Numbered from the stretch's first letter, positions 54,895 through 64,000 are shown. The stretch: DNA of 64,000 nucleotides from an uncultured Paenibacillaceae bacterium (GCA_946478845.1 CAMLDI010000001.1:62001-126000), one strand, 5' to 3'. The notes: generated by a model not told the origin, from the sequence alone. Numbers and translations are program-made.

Positions 54895-54961
54895 TCAGAA
54901 AATTAAATAAAATTAATTGAATAGTATATAACATTATGATAATATTACGTTATACAAACGT
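54895..54961 (+). promoter_or_regulatory. Aldehyde dehydrogenase promoter with ACGT-type operator (site S4)
   Basis: TCAGAAAATT at 54895, TTGAAT at 54917, 17 bp, TAATAT at 54940. The operator ACGTTATACAAACGT is at 54947-54961, followed by TATATAG. A further AAAACGTGATAG half-site is near 54981. Confidence 0.78.
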
Positions 54962-55004
54962 TATATAGTGCAAATGCTAAAAACGTGATAGAGGAGGAAT
55001 AAGC

Positions 55005-56492
55005 GTGACACAAGTGGCCGTAAAAAATGTATATCCTTTATTAATTAATGGGGAACATTGTGAAAGCTCCTCGGGGAAAACTTTCCCTACATATAACCCT
55101 GCAACAGGGGAAGAAATTGCTCAAATTGCCTCTGCAACAAAAGAAGATGTGGATCGTGCTGTTGCGGCAGCAAGAGCAGCTTTAAAGGGAAAATGGGGAA
55201 AATATTCTGCTTCACGCCGGGCTCAAATTCTAAATAAAGTAGCAGCTATTATGAGGAAGCGTTTTGATGAATTAGTTCATTTAGAAATCTTAAATAGTGG
55301 GAAATCCCTTTCCGCTGCCCAGGGGCAAGTGGGACAGGCCATTGAAGACTTTGAATTTTATGCAGGTGCAACAACAACCCTGGGAGGAGAAACGATCCCA
55401 GTACCTAATGGATTTTTTAACTATACATTAAAAGAACCTGTAGGGGTTTGCGCACAAATCATTCCCTGGAACTATCCGCTAATGATGGCAGCGTGGAAAA
55501 TCGCTCCTGCCCTGGCAACTGGAAACACAGTGGTTTTAAAACCAGCCAGCCTTACTCCAATTACTGCTCTTGTTCTTGGTGAAATTTGTTCAGAAGCTGG
55601 GGTTCCTGCAGGAGTTGTCAATATTATTACTGGCAGTGGTGCAGTCATCGGTTCTTATCTTGCAGAGCATCCTGGTGTAGATAAAGTAGCTTTTACCGGT
55701 GAGACGACTACGGGAAAAGATATTATGGCAAAAGCTTCAGAGTCGTTAAAACGTGTTACTCTTGAGCTTGGCGGTAAATCTCCCAACATGGTTTTTGAGG
55801 ATGCAGATATTGAAGCAGCAGTCGATGGTTCCCTTTTCGGGATTTTCTATAATACAGGGCAATCCTGTGAAGCACGTTCCCGCTTATTTGTTCATGAAAA
55901 AGTTTACGATGAATTTGTTTGCCGTTTTGTAGAAAAAGCACAAAAGTTAATCGTTGGGGACCCGTTCAAAAAAGAAACACATGTGGGTGCAGTCATTTCT
56001 GAAGCCCAGGAAAAAGTGATTGATGATTATGTAAAAATCGGTTTAGCAGAAGGGGGCACTCTTCTTTATGGAGGAAAACGCCCTGAAGGAAAAGAGTTTG
56101 AACAAGGAAACTGGTATATGCCTACCATCATTGGCAATATCACCAACGATATGAGAATTGCTCAGGAAGAAATCTTTGGACCTGTAGTTGTAATTATTAA
56201 GTTCTCTGATGAAAAGAATTTAATCCAACAAGCTAACGATTCAATCTATGGGCTGGCGGCAGCCATTTGGACCAAAGATTTTGGCAGAGCCCACCGTGTA
56301 GCTGCGGCAGTTCAAGCTGGTATTGTCATGATTAATTGTCCTTTCTCAGCTTTCCCAGGCCTTCCTTTTGGCGGGTATAAACAATCTGGTTATGGTCGAG
56401 AATTAGCTTTAGAGACATTAAATCTCTATACTGAAACGAAAAGCATCATCTCTTACATTGGACAAAGGCCTATCAATCCTTTTGGAATTTAG
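55005..56492 (+). CDS. NAD(P)-dependent aldehyde dehydrogenase
   Basis: A 495-aa class-1/2-type aldehyde dehydrogenase. Visible: the PWNYPLMMAAWKIAPALATGN cofactor segment (split across about residues 160-181), catalytic Glu in LELGGKSPN (about residue 258), catalytic Cys in NTGQSCEARSR (about residue 292) and the C-terminal PFGGYKQSGYGRE. Resembles betaine-aldehyde/phenylacetaldehyde dehydrogenases. It is not PaaZ, which is about 680 aa with a hydratase domain. GTG 55005 after GAGGAGGAATAAGC. With the shared operator, oxidation of phenylacetaldehyde to phenylacetate is a reasonable but unproven role. Confidence 0.9.
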   Translation: MTQVAVKNVYPLLINGEHCESSSGKTFPTYNPATGEEIAQIASATKEDVDRAVAAARAALKGKWGKYSASRRAQILNKVAAIMRKRFDELVHLEILNSGKSLSAAQGQVGQAIEDFEFYAGATTTLGGETIPVPNGFFNYTLKEPVGVCAQIIPWNYPLMMAAWKIAPALATGNTVVLKPASLTPITALVLGEICSEAGVPAGVVNIITGSGAVIGSYLAEHPGVDKVAFTGETTTGKDIMAKASESLKRVTLELGGKSPNMVFEDADIEAAVDGSLFGIFYNTGQSCEARSRLFVHEKVYDEFVCRFVEKAQKLIVGDPFKKETHVGAVISEAQEKVIDDYVKIGLAEGGTLLYGGKRPEGKEFEQGNWYMPTIIGNITNDMRIAQEEIFGPVVVIIKFSDEKNLIQQANDSIYGLAAAIWTKDFGRAHRVAAAVQAGIVMINCPFSAFPGLPFGGYKQSGYGRELALETLNLYTETKSIISYIGQRPINPFGI

Positions 56493-56555
56493 CTAACCAA
56501 TCCCATTCTATATATTTTTTAATCCCGGCAAAAAACTTTGCCGGGATCTTTTTTT
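56492..56555 (+). terminator. Aldehyde dehydrogenase terminator (duplicated block, copy 2)
   Basis: ATCCCGGCAAA / TTTGCCGGGAT hairpin (56522-56555) preceded by the same GCTAACCAATCCC leader as at 52875, starting at the last base of the stop codon. Confidence 0.92.
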
Positions 56556-56557
56556 GC

Positions 56558-56654
56558 ACTATAAGAATTTATAAAATTTTATTCTTATAGTATAAGTGCA
56601 ACTAGGGCTGCCGCCGTCGCCTAAAGGCTTGGCGTCAGTCAAGTTATCTTTAGT
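56558..56654 (+). repeat. 97-bp hairpin-bearing repeat, copy C
   Basis: Begins with ACTATAAGAAT / ATTCTTATAGT inverted repeat (56558-56592) and continues with a GC-richer half containing GCCGTCGCCTAAAGGCTTGGCG, aligning end to end with the reverse complement of copy A (45512-45608). It occupies most of the gap between the aldehyde dehydrogenase terminator and the zinc-ribbon gene. Confidence 0.8.
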
Positions 56655-56729
56655 AAAAAAACGATGATACAACAGGATTAGTATTTGGTACACTATGTGT
56701 AATTCTTTCATTAATAAGGAGTTTTAGCT

Positions 56730-56942
56730 ATGATGGTGCAACAAAATTGTTTACAATGTGGCAAATCGATACAAAATACTGTATATGCGGTATATGCCAA
56801 TGATAAAAAAGGAGATTTAGAGGAAGTGGCAGGGTTTCTATGTGAGGATTGTGCGAAGAAAAATAAATACAAATCCATTAAGAAACAAAACCCTTTTCAA
56901 AAACTAGAGGGCTTAAAAGCTTTGCTTAAAGAACAACAATAA
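56730..56942 (+). CDS. 70-aa zinc-ribbon protein, unknown function
   Basis: Small protein with two CxxC pairs, CLQCGKS (residues 8-14) and CEDCAKK (about residue 38), spaced as in a zinc ribbon, followed by a lysine-rich helical tail (LEGLKALLKEQQ). AAGGAG precedes ATG 56730. I cannot assign a function. It lies between the island and spo0B, 58 bp before the spo0B start, and could be part of either. Coding status is supported by the intact metal-binding pattern and ribosome binding site. Confidence 0.7.
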   Translation: MMVQQNCLQCGKSIQNTVYAVYANDKKGDLEEVAGFLCEDCAKKNKYKSIKKQNPFQKLEGLKALLKEQQ

Positions 56943-57000
56943 ATAAATTGGTTTATCTATGTTACAATGGAAAAGATTATTAATAGGGAGGGGTACGGCG

Positions 57001-57552
57001 GTGAAAAATTTGGTTGAAGTATTAAGTTACCAGCGGCATGACATCTTAAATCATATGCAGGTGCTTTTAGGATACTTGAAATTGGGGCGTTATGAACAAT
57101 GTGAAGAGTACATAAAACGTTTTATCCAATCCACCCATCGGGATTCATTGGTGTCAGCCCTGGGGCACGATGAATTAGCCGCCTATTTGCTTACCTTTAA
57201 TGTATTTAATAAAAATATCATCTTAGAGGTAGAAATCCCGGTTCCATTTTCTTTTTCTTATGCCCGAAATAATATGGATGCTGTTTGCCAGTGGATTATA
57301 TCCCTTGTTCAGGCAATTCGGAATCATGATGAGAATAATAAGGGAGAACCTGGCCACCTTATCTTAAGGATTCATAAAGAGGATGCTTCTCTTCTTGTTT
57401 CAATGGATTATAGTGGGCTCCTGAATTCCAAATGGGAAGAAACTGTTTCTGTATTGAAAGAGGAAGGAAGGAAATGTGGAGGGCAGTTAACCCAATATGA
57501 ATATGGGGAAGGGGAATTATTTATAGAGTGGAAACTCCCTTTTCTTACATGA
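57001..57552 (+). CDS. spo0B: Sporulation initiation phosphotransferase Spo0B-like
   Basis: Relays phosphate from Spo0F to Spo0A in the sporulation phosphorelay. The helical-hairpin motif YQRHDILNHMQVLLGYLKLG contains the phospho-accepting His (residue 13). The C-terminal domain is a degenerate ATPase-like fold without intact nucleotide motifs. GTG 57001 follows ATAGGGAGGGG; 183 aa. It precedes obg, as in B. subtilis. The bitter divergence of the family makes details uncertain, but motif and synteny agree. Confidence 0.88.
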   Translation: MKNLVEVLSYQRHDILNHMQVLLGYLKLGRYEQCEEYIKRFIQSTHRDSLVSALGHDELAAYLLTFNVFNKNIILEVEIPVPFSFSYARNNMDAVCQWIISLVQAIRNHDENNKGEPGHLILRIHKEDASLLVSMDYSGLLNSKWEETVSVLKEEGRKCGGQLTQYEYGEGELFIEWKLPFLT

Positions 57553-57571
57553 AATTTGTTAATTTGTTTGA

Positions 57572-58873
<1,302 letters not shown>

Positions 58874-58877
58874 TCCA

Positions 58878-58905
58878 AGCAGCCGGAAAAATCCGGCTGC
58901 TTTTC
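58878..58905 (+). terminator. Terminator after obg
   Basis: AGCAGCCGG / CCGGCTGCT stem with TTTT; it splits spo0B-obg from pheB-hom-thrCB-pheA. Confidence 0.85.
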
Positions 58906-58978
58906 CCCTTGTTTTACTAAGGATTTCCGTATATAATGTCCATTATACATGAACAAATGTTTTCGTAAGGAGGACTTC

Positions 58979-59425
58979 ATGTCAGGACGGGAAGATGTAT
59001 TTTATGTGATTCGTCAGGATATTTTGCCTGAAGCTATAGTAAAAACAGCAGAAGCAAAAAGGCTTATAGAATCCAATGAAGCCCACACCGTCAATGAAGC
59101 TGTGGAGAAGGTGGGGCTAAGCAGGAGTGCCTTTTATAAATATAAAGATGGTATCTTTCCCTTTAACGCTTTTTCACAGGATAAAATGATAACAGTATCC
59201 ATGGATCTTGAACATCGGTCAGGGATTCTGTCACATGTATTAAAATTCGTTGCTGAAAAAGGCGGAAACATCCTTACTATTAATCAAACCATTCCTTTGC
59301 AAGGAATTGCTAATGTAGCCCTCTCTATTGATGCTGGCAACCTTTTGGTGTCTTTGAGCGAATTTCTTGAAGAATTAATAGAAATAGATGGGGTAAAAAG
59401 GGCTTTAATTGTAGGAAGAGGATAA
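58979..59425 (+). CDS. pheB: ACT-domain protein PheB
   Basis: A 148-aa protein with a short N-terminal helix-turn-helix-like region (VGLSRSAFYKYKDGIFPF, about residues 42-59) and a C-terminal ACT amino-acid-binding domain (MITVSMDLEHRSGILSHVLKFV, split, about residues 68-148). Despite the name, pheB is not a chorismate mutase; its role is unclear. ATG 58979 after AAGGAGGAC; the ATG at 58949 is too far upstream. Adjacent to the homoserine/threonine genes. Confidence 0.92.
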   Translation: MSGREDVFYVIRQDILPEAIVKTAEAKRLIESNEAHTVNEAVEKVGLSRSAFYKYKDGIFPFNAFSQDKMITVSMDLEHRSGILSHVLKFVAEKGGNILTINQTIPLQGIANVALSIDAGNLLVSLSEFLEELIEIDGVKRALIVGRG

Positions 59426-59453
59426 TCGATTTTACATGGAAGGTGGGGTCTTA

Positions 59454-60758
59454 ATGGAGAAAAATTCAGTTAAAGTGGGTTTAATGGGATTAGGTACAGT
59501 AGGAACCGGGGTTGTGCGCATTATTCAGGGACACCAGGAAGATTTGCAAAAACAAACCGGATTATCCATTGAAATCAAAAAAATTCTTGTTCGCAATATG
59601 GATAAAGAACGGAATGTTTCCATTCCTTCTGAGTTGGTGACTCTGGATGCAGATGAGTTGGTGAATGATCCTGAAATTGATGTCATCGTTGAAGTAATAG
59701 GCGGAATTCACCCAACTAAAGAATATATTTTGCAAGCCCTTGAAAATGGAAAACATGTAGTGACTGCCAATAAAGATTTAATGGCTGAAAGCGGCGCAGA
59801 GATTCTTTCGAAAGCCCAGGAAAAAGGGTGCGATGTGTTCTATGAAGCCTCTGTAGCTGGGGGGATTCCTATTTTACGGGCTCTGGTTGAAGGATTCTCT
59901 TCTGACCGGATTACAAAAATGATGGGAATTGTAAATGGAACAACCAACTATATTTTAACGAAAATGAGCCAGGAAGGTGCAGATTACGCTGATGTACTGA
60001 AAGAAGCACAAAAATTAGGCTATGCTGAATCAGACCCAACAGCGGATGTAGAAGGCCATGATGCGGCAAGAAAAATGGCTATATTAAGTACCCTTGGTTT
60101 TCATGTAGATATGAATCTTGATGATGTTGAATTCCAGGGGATTTCCAAAGTAACGGCTGAAGATATTAACCATGCAAAACGACTTGGTTATGAAATGAAA
60201 TTATTGGGAATTGCTAAGCGTGATGATGATTTAATCGAAGTTAGCGTACAACCAACCCTGGTGCATCATAGCCATCCCCTGGCTTCTGTAAACGGTGTGT
60301 TTAACGCTATTTATGTCCATGGGGAAGCCGTTGGGGAAACCATGTTTTATGGGCCAGGTGCAGGGGAATTGCCAACTGCAACAGCAGTGGTAGCTGACTT
60401 AGTAACTGTTGTGAAAAATATGAAATTAGGCGTTAATGGCCGTGGCAGTGTGGCTCCTTATAAGGAGAAACTATTAAAAGGCGACGATCAAATTAATTCT
60501 AAATACTTCTTACGTCTGGTAGTTGCTGACAAACGGGGAGTTCTGGCACAAATCACTCGCATTTTAGCAGAACATGATGTAAGCTTAGAACATGTTATGC
60601 AACAGCCTTATAATGATGGTAAACAAGCAGAAATTATTATGGTTACACATCATGCTTCTAAAGGGAATATTATGGACGTACGCAATGCTTTTGAGGCACT
60701 GGACAGCGTATATGAAGTAAAAAGCTTATATCGTGTAGAAGGTGGGGAACAAAAATAA
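59454..60758 (+). CDS. hom: Homoserine dehydrogenase
   Basis: NAD(P)H-dependent reduction of aspartate semialdehyde to homoserine. Nucleotide loop [15 protein letters not shown] (about residue 10), the [14 protein letters not shown] segment (about residue 160), [21 protein letters not shown] (split, about residue 185; catalytic region) and a C-terminal ACT domain (about residues 350-430) for threonine feedback. ATG 59454 after AAGGTGGGG; ATG 59436 would include that site. 434 aa. Its stop overlaps thrC by 1 bp. Confidence 0.96.
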   Translation: MEKNSVKVGLMGLGTVGTGVVRIIQGHQEDLQKQTGLSIEIKKILVRNMDKERNVSIPSELVTLDADELVNDPEIDVIVEVIGGIHPTKEYILQALENGKHVVTANKDLMAESGAEILSKAQEKGCDVFYEASVAGGIPILRALVEGFSSDRITKMMGIVNGTTNYILTKMSQEGADYADVLKEAQKLGYAESDPTADVEGHDAARKMAILSTLGFHVDMNLDDVEFQGISKVTAEDINHAKRLGYEMKLLGIAKRDDDLIEVSVQPTLVHHSHPLASVNGVFNAIYVHGEAVGETMFYGPGAGELPTATAVVADLVTVVKNMKLGVNGRGSVAPYKEKLLKGDDQINSKYFLRLVVADKRGVLAQITRILAEHDVSLEHVMQQPYNDGKQAEIIMVTHHASKGNIMDVRNAFEALDSVYEVKSLYRVEGGEQK

Positions 60759-61816
60759 TGGCTGGCATCATAGAACGTTTTGAACAATTTTTACCTGTAA
60801 CAGATGAAACACCACGTTTATCTCTTCATGAAGGGGATACCCCTCTTATTTATGCTCCGAAAATTTCCAAAGAGTTAGATCTTGAGATCTATTTTAAATA
60901 TGAAGGTTTAAATCCAACGGGTTCTTTTAAAGACCGTGGGATGGTTATGGCTGTGGCAAAAGCGGTGGAAGAAGGAAGCACCACCATTATGTGTGCCTCT
61001 ACCGGGAATACTTCTGCAGCAGCTGCTGCTTATGCTGCCCGTGCCGATCTTCGTTGTATCGTGCTAATTCCTAATAATAATATTGCCCTGGGCAAACTGG
61101 CACAGGCTGTTGTTTATGGCGCTGAAATTATCGCTATTGAAGGAAACTTTGACGAAGCCTTAGAAATCGTGCGAGAAATTTGCGGGAAACATCCAATTAC
61201 ATTAGTGAACTCAGTAAACCCTTATCGTTTAGAAGGCCAAAAAACAGCAGCCTTTGAAGTATGCGATACCTTAGGAAAAGCTCCTGATATTCTTGCGATT
61301 CCAGTGGGAAATGCAGGTAACATCTCAGCATACTGGAAAGGTTTTAAAGAATATCATGAAAAAGGCAAAGTAGGGAACCGTCCTCGTATGTTTGGTTTTG
61401 AAGCTGAAGGGGCAGCAGCATTAGTAAAAGGTGAACCGATTAAAAATCCTGAAACGATCGCTACAGCAATCCGTATCGGAAATCCAGCAAGCTGGGATTT
61501 AGCAATTAATGCCCGTAACGAGTCTGGTGGGCATATTGATATGGTAACGGATGATGAAATCCTTGTTGCTTATAAAATGCTTGCCAGCATGGAAGGCATT
61601 TTCTGTGAACCAGCTTCAGCAGCTTCATTAGCGGGTATCATTAAAATGCGCAAAGAAGGAAAAGTGGAAGCAGGGCAACAAGTGGTTTGTGTTCTTACTG
61701 GAAATGGTTTAAAAGATCCTAATATTGCAATGAAAGCAGTTGGAGTAGAGCCTGTTGTTGTAGAAAGTACGGAAGAAGCAGTGATGCGTGTGATTATGCA
61801 GGAAGCGGGTGTCTAA
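60758..61816 (+). CDS. thrC: Threonine synthase
   Basis: PLP enzyme converting O-phosphohomoserine to threonine. The PLP Lys is in [13 protein letters not shown] (about residue 61), the phosphate-binding SNAxN-equivalent [16 protein letters not shown] at about residue 83 and the glycine loop [12 protein letters not shown] at about residue 183. 352 aa, Bacillus-type length. ATG 60758 overlaps the hom stop; GGTGGGG lies upstream. Confidence 0.96.
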   Translation: MAGIIERFEQFLPVTDETPRLSLHEGDTPLIYAPKISKELDLEIYFKYEGLNPTGSFKDRGMVMAVAKAVEEGSTTIMCASTGNTSAAAAAYAARADLRCIVLIPNNNIALGKLAQAVVYGAEIIAIEGNFDEALEIVREICGKHPITLVNSVNPYRLEGQKTAAFEVCDTLGKAPDILAIPVGNAGNISAYWKGFKEYHEKGKVGNRPRMFGFEAEGAAALVKGEPIKNPETIATAIRIGNPASWDLAINARNESGGHIDMVTDDEILVAYKMLASMEGIFCEPASAASLAGIIKMRKEGKVEAGQQVVCVLTGNGLKDPNIAMKAVGVEPVVVESTEEAVMRVIMQEAGV

Positions 61817-61818
61817 TC

Positions 61819-62751
61819 GTGCGTCAAAAAAGCGTACAGGTGAAAATTCCGGCAAGCACGGCTAATCTTGGCCCTGGTTTTGACACCATTGGAATGGCTT
61901 TTCAACTGTATACGACTATTCGCATGGAGGTTAGTACCACAACTATGGTACGCCTTCATGGGAATCAACTATCAGGACTTCCCACTGATAAAACGAATTT
62001 AGTATATAAAGTGGCTGAAAAATTGTTTTCTGGAGCAGGGCTTCCTGTTCCAGAGTTAATGATTGACATCGATACTGAAGTACCTTTAACCCGGGGGCTT
62101 GGCAGCAGCGCTGCTGCCATTGTAGGTGCTCTTGTTGCAGCCAATGAGTTAACCGGAGGGCTTTATTCTAAAGATGAGTTGTTTACGATGGCAACAGAGT
62201 GGGAAGGCCATCCTGATAATGTGGGGGCTTCCCTCTTCGGCGGAATTATTGTAGCCTGCATGGAAGAGAATATAGTTCGTTATGTTCAATTAAATGTACC
62301 TGATGAATTAGAAGCCATTGCAGTTATTCCTCATTTTATGTTGAAAACAGAGAAAGCAAGAAATGTTCTTCCTGCAACATATAGCCGTAAGGATGTTGTG
62401 TTCAATACCAGTCATGCAGGAGTGCTAATTGCTGCTCTGGCAACAGGGCAATTAGAGGTTATAGCAGATGCCATGAAGGACGTTGTGCATCACCCATATC
62501 GTGCACCATTAGTCCCAGGTTTAGAAGAAATTATTAATCACGCCCATGAATATGGGGCTCTTGGCACTGCTTTATCGGGAGCAGGGCCAACCATATTAGC
62601 TTTGATTGATAAAACAAAGCCAACTGACATTTTAGAATGTTATATGGTAGATACATTGAAAAAGTACGGTATTGATTCCACTGTTATGCGATTGAAACCA
62701 AACCGAAATGGTGTTGTGATTGAAAATAGCATTACAGGTGTAGCACAGTAA
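61819..62751 (+). CDS. thrB: Homoserine kinase
   Basis: GHMP kinase that phosphorylates homoserine for ThrC. Motif 1 VKIPASTANLGPGFDTIGMA (residues 8-27), the ATP loop PLTRGLGSSAAAIVGAL (about residue 90) and the C-terminal GTALSGAGPTILAL (about residue 250) are diagnostic. GTG 61819 starts 2 bp after thrC. 310 aa. hom-thrC-thrB is the Bacillus order, here joined to pheB and pheA. Confidence 0.96.
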   Translation: MRQKSVQVKIPASTANLGPGFDTIGMAFQLYTTIRMEVSTTTMVRLHGNQLSGLPTDKTNLVYKVAEKLFSGAGLPVPELMIDIDTEVPLTRGLGSSAAAIVGALVAANELTGGLYSKDELFTMATEWEGHPDNVGASLFGGIIVACMEENIVRYVQLNVPDELEAIAVIPHFMLKTEKARNVLPATYSRKDVVFNTSHAGVLIAALATGQLEVIADAMKDVVHHPYRAPLVPGLEEIINHAHEYGALGTALSGAGPTILALIDKTKPTDILECYMVDTLKKYGIDSTVMRLKPNRNGVVIENSITGVAQ

Positions 62752-62763
62752 AGGAGATTTAGG

Positions 62764-63639
62764 ATGGAAAGAAGGATTGCATTTTTAGGCCCCCGGGGCA
62801 CCAATACAGAAGAAGCTGCTAGATTCCTTTTTACAAGTGAAGAGGATATCTTTTGCCCTTATAGTAACATCCCAGATTGCCTGGATGCAGTGGCAGAAAA
62901 ACAAATTGATTTTGCCGTTGTACCCTTAGAAAACTCCATTGAGGGATCTGTTACCTTAACCCTTGATTGGTTAATTCATAAAGTTTCTTTGCCCTTTTTG
63001 GCTGAACTGGCAATTCCGATTTCCCAACACCTGGTGGTGGCGACAAAAGATCCATTACTTTCCCTATCTGACATAAAAAAAGTCATGTCCCATCCTCAGG
63101 GCATTGCCCAGTGCAGGGATTATTTAAGAACAAATCTTCCTAATGCGGATATCGAATATATTAGCAGTACAGCGGAAGGGCCTCGAATTGTTGGAGAAAA
63201 TCCAGATGAACCATGGGCCGCAGTTTGTTCCCTTACAGCAACGAAAATTTATCCTGTAACTATCCTCCGTGGGGAAATTGAGGATAAGAAAAATAACTAC
63301 ACTCGTTTTGTGATTGTAGGGAATAAGGAATTACATGCACCTGCAACAGATCGAAGTAAAACCACAATACTTGTTACTCTTCCCTCTGATTTTCCTGGTG
63401 CCCTTTACCAGGTATTGGCTGCATTTGCCTGGAGAAAAATCAACCTTTCCCGCATTGAGTCACGTCCAACAAAAACTGGGTTAGGAAACTATCATTTTAT
63501 CATTGATATTGAACAGGAAATGGATGAAATATTATTGCCTGGTGCTTTTGCAGAAATGGAAGCATTAGGTTGCCAAATACGCTTAATGGGTACCTATCCA
63601 GTGTATATTAAAGAAGTTGTGGGAAGCCCATCTCCTTAA
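62764..63639 (+). CDS. pheA: Prephenate dehydratase
   Basis: Converts prephenate to phenylpyruvate in phenylalanine synthesis. IAFLGPRGTNTEEAARF at the N-terminus, VPLENSIEGSVTLTLDWL (about residue 58), the YTRFVIVG motif with catalytic Thr (about residue 178), and a C-terminal ACT domain with the ESRPTKTGLGNYHFIIDIE segment (about residue 235). 291 aa, monofunctional (no chorismate mutase). AAGGAGATTTAGG precedes ATG 62764. Its product could in principle feed the aromatic pool degraded by the island genes, but no link is shown. Confidence 0.96.
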   Translation: MERRIAFLGPRGTNTEEAARFLFTSEEDIFCPYSNIPDCLDAVAEKQIDFAVVPLENSIEGSVTLTLDWLIHKVSLPFLAELAIPISQHLVVATKDPLLSLSDIKKVMSHPQGIAQCRDYLRTNLPNADIEYISSTAEGPRIVGENPDEPWAAVCSLTATKIYPVTILRGEIEDKKNNYTRFVIVGNKELHAPATDRSKTTILVTLPSDFPGALYQVLAAFAWRKINLSRIESRPTKTGLGNYHFIIDIEQEMDEILLPGAFAEMEALGCQIRLMGTYPVYIKEVVGSPSP

Positions 63640-63661
63640 GAAATTGACAAACAAATAAATT

Positions 63662-63704
63662 AAAACAACCCTATTTTGGAGAAATTCCAAAATAGGGTTG
63701 TTTT
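63662..63704. terminator. Bidirectional terminator between pheA and the proline-rich gene
   Basis: AAAACAACCCTATTTTGGA / TTCCAAAATAGGGTTGTTTT, a 19-bp stem with T-runs in both directions; it serves the convergent genes. Confidence 0.93.
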
Positions 63705-63719
63705 GTTTAGCAGTCATCT

Positions 63720-63968
63720 TTATCCGCGATTACGGCCCTTTTTCTTTTTCTTTGTAGGTGGCGGGCAGTAAGGTTGTTGATAGGGGATTTCTTCTTCTGG
63801 CATTACCCCATTTGGTGAGGTTGGTTCAATTCCCATATTTGGAGCAGGTGGTGCAGGGGGCATTCCTGGCATCCCTGATTGAAATGGCATAGGCGCCATA
63901 TAAGGGAATGGGTATGGGAATGGCGAATACATCATGTGAGGATTTTGTTGGAAAGGATTGAAATCCAT
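63720..63968 (-). CDS. Met/Pro-rich small protein, possible spore coat component
   Basis: 82 aa from ATG 63968 (preceded by GGAG at 9 bp); an in-frame ATG at 63983 has no good ribosome binding site. Composition is rich in Pro, Met, Phe and Tyr with repeats such as PFPYPFPYMAPMPF and PAPPAPNM, and ends in a basic KKKKKGRNRG tail. Low-complexity Met/Pro/Tyr-rich proteins of this kind are common in spore coats, and in B. subtilis the coat gene safA lies a few genes downstream of pheA. This is analogy only; no domain is recognised. Coding is supported by the start signal and terminator. Confidence 0.6.
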   Translation of the reverse strand: MDFNPFQQNPHMMYSPFPYPFPYMAPMPFQSGMPGMPPAPPAPNMGIEPTSPNGVMPEEEIPYQQPYCPPPTKKKKKGRNRG

Positions 63969-64000
63969 TTCACCTAACTCCATAGGATTGCAAAAATGCT

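Noticed and set aside
55005..56492. Aldehyde dehydrogenase considered as PaaZ
   Set aside because: PaaZ carries an extra MaoC-type hydratase domain and is about 680 aa; this protein is 495 aa and ends with the normal aldehyde dehydrogenase C-terminus.
52875..56555. Direct repeats considered as ends of a transposon
   Set aside because: No transposase or integrase lies between them and the repeats are terminators in natural positions.

Overview
The window is AT-rich chromosomal DNA of an endospore-forming Bacillales bacterium with aerobic or microaerobic respiration. The evidence is gene content and order. hemAXCDBL-spoVID-ysxE, valS-folC, comC-type peptidase-spoIIB-maf-radC-mreBCD-minCD-spoIVFAB-rplU-prp-rpmA and spo0B-obg-pheB-pheA appear in the order known from Bacillus subtilis and relatives. 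Gram-positive traits support this: a valS T-box, an L27 with an N-terminal extension beside its Prp protease, strong AGGAGG ribosome binding sites and many TTG/GTG starts. I cannot name the genus.

Layout. 1-2052: 3' part of ppk. 2249-8522: haem/tetrapyrrole operon hemAXCDBL. 8656-11732: spore-coat genes spoVID and two ysxE/CotS-like genes. 11925-16478: first insertion relative to the B. subtilis order, with a compact cbb3-type oxidase (ccoN, ccoO, a mono-haem cytochrome c), a 33-codon membrane peptide and an FtsX-type ABC exporter. 16555-25168: T-box-valS-folC-murC, pilT, prepilin peptidase and a SpoIIB-like SPOR protein. 25357-36327: maf-radC-mreBCD-minCD-rodA-spoIVFA-spoIVFB-rng-rplU-prp-rpmA. 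57001-63639: spo0B-obg-pheB-hom-thrC-thrB-pheA. A short proline-rich gene on the minus strand closes the window.

Between rpmA and spo0B, which are neighbours in B. subtilis, lie about 20 kb of accessory DNA. It opens with a cell-wall amidase. A phenylacetate-type operon follows: EthD-like protein, two hotdog thioesterases, paaK, paaF, paaG, paaH, a catalytically degenerate 3-hydroxyacyl-CoA dehydrogenase and two thiolases. After that come a PaaX-family regulator and a branched-chain-amino-acid-type ABC transporter (livHMGFK, with livH frameshifted). The last part holds single genes: a membrane protein, an Mrr-fold protein lacking the nuclease QxK motif, a 91-aa orphan, a flavodoxin, a lone PaaA-like ferritin-fold protein and an aldehyde dehydrogenase. 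Together they look like uptake, CoA activation and beta-oxidation-like breakdown of an aromatic acid. The usual ring epoxidase genes paaBCDE and the ring-opening paaZ are absent from the window.

The strongest unexplained signal is a 15-bp palindromic site of the form WCGT-N7-ACGT (usually followed by YATA). It sits at six promoters in the island (37317, 52177, 53280, 53843, 53975, 54947), in most cases just downstream of the -10 box. A second shared element, TCAGAAAAT, lies about 20 bp upstream of the -35 box at four promoters. This ties the paa operon, the Mrr-like protein, the 91-aa protein, the flavodoxin, the PaaA-like protein and the aldehyde dehydrogenase into one apparent regulon. The island also carries a 97-bp hairpin-bearing repeat in two inverted copies bracketing 45.5-56.6 kb, with a third partial relative at 51.2 kb. 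A 65-bp terminator block is duplicated at 52.9 and 56.5 kb, and the first copy ends what may be a small RNA.
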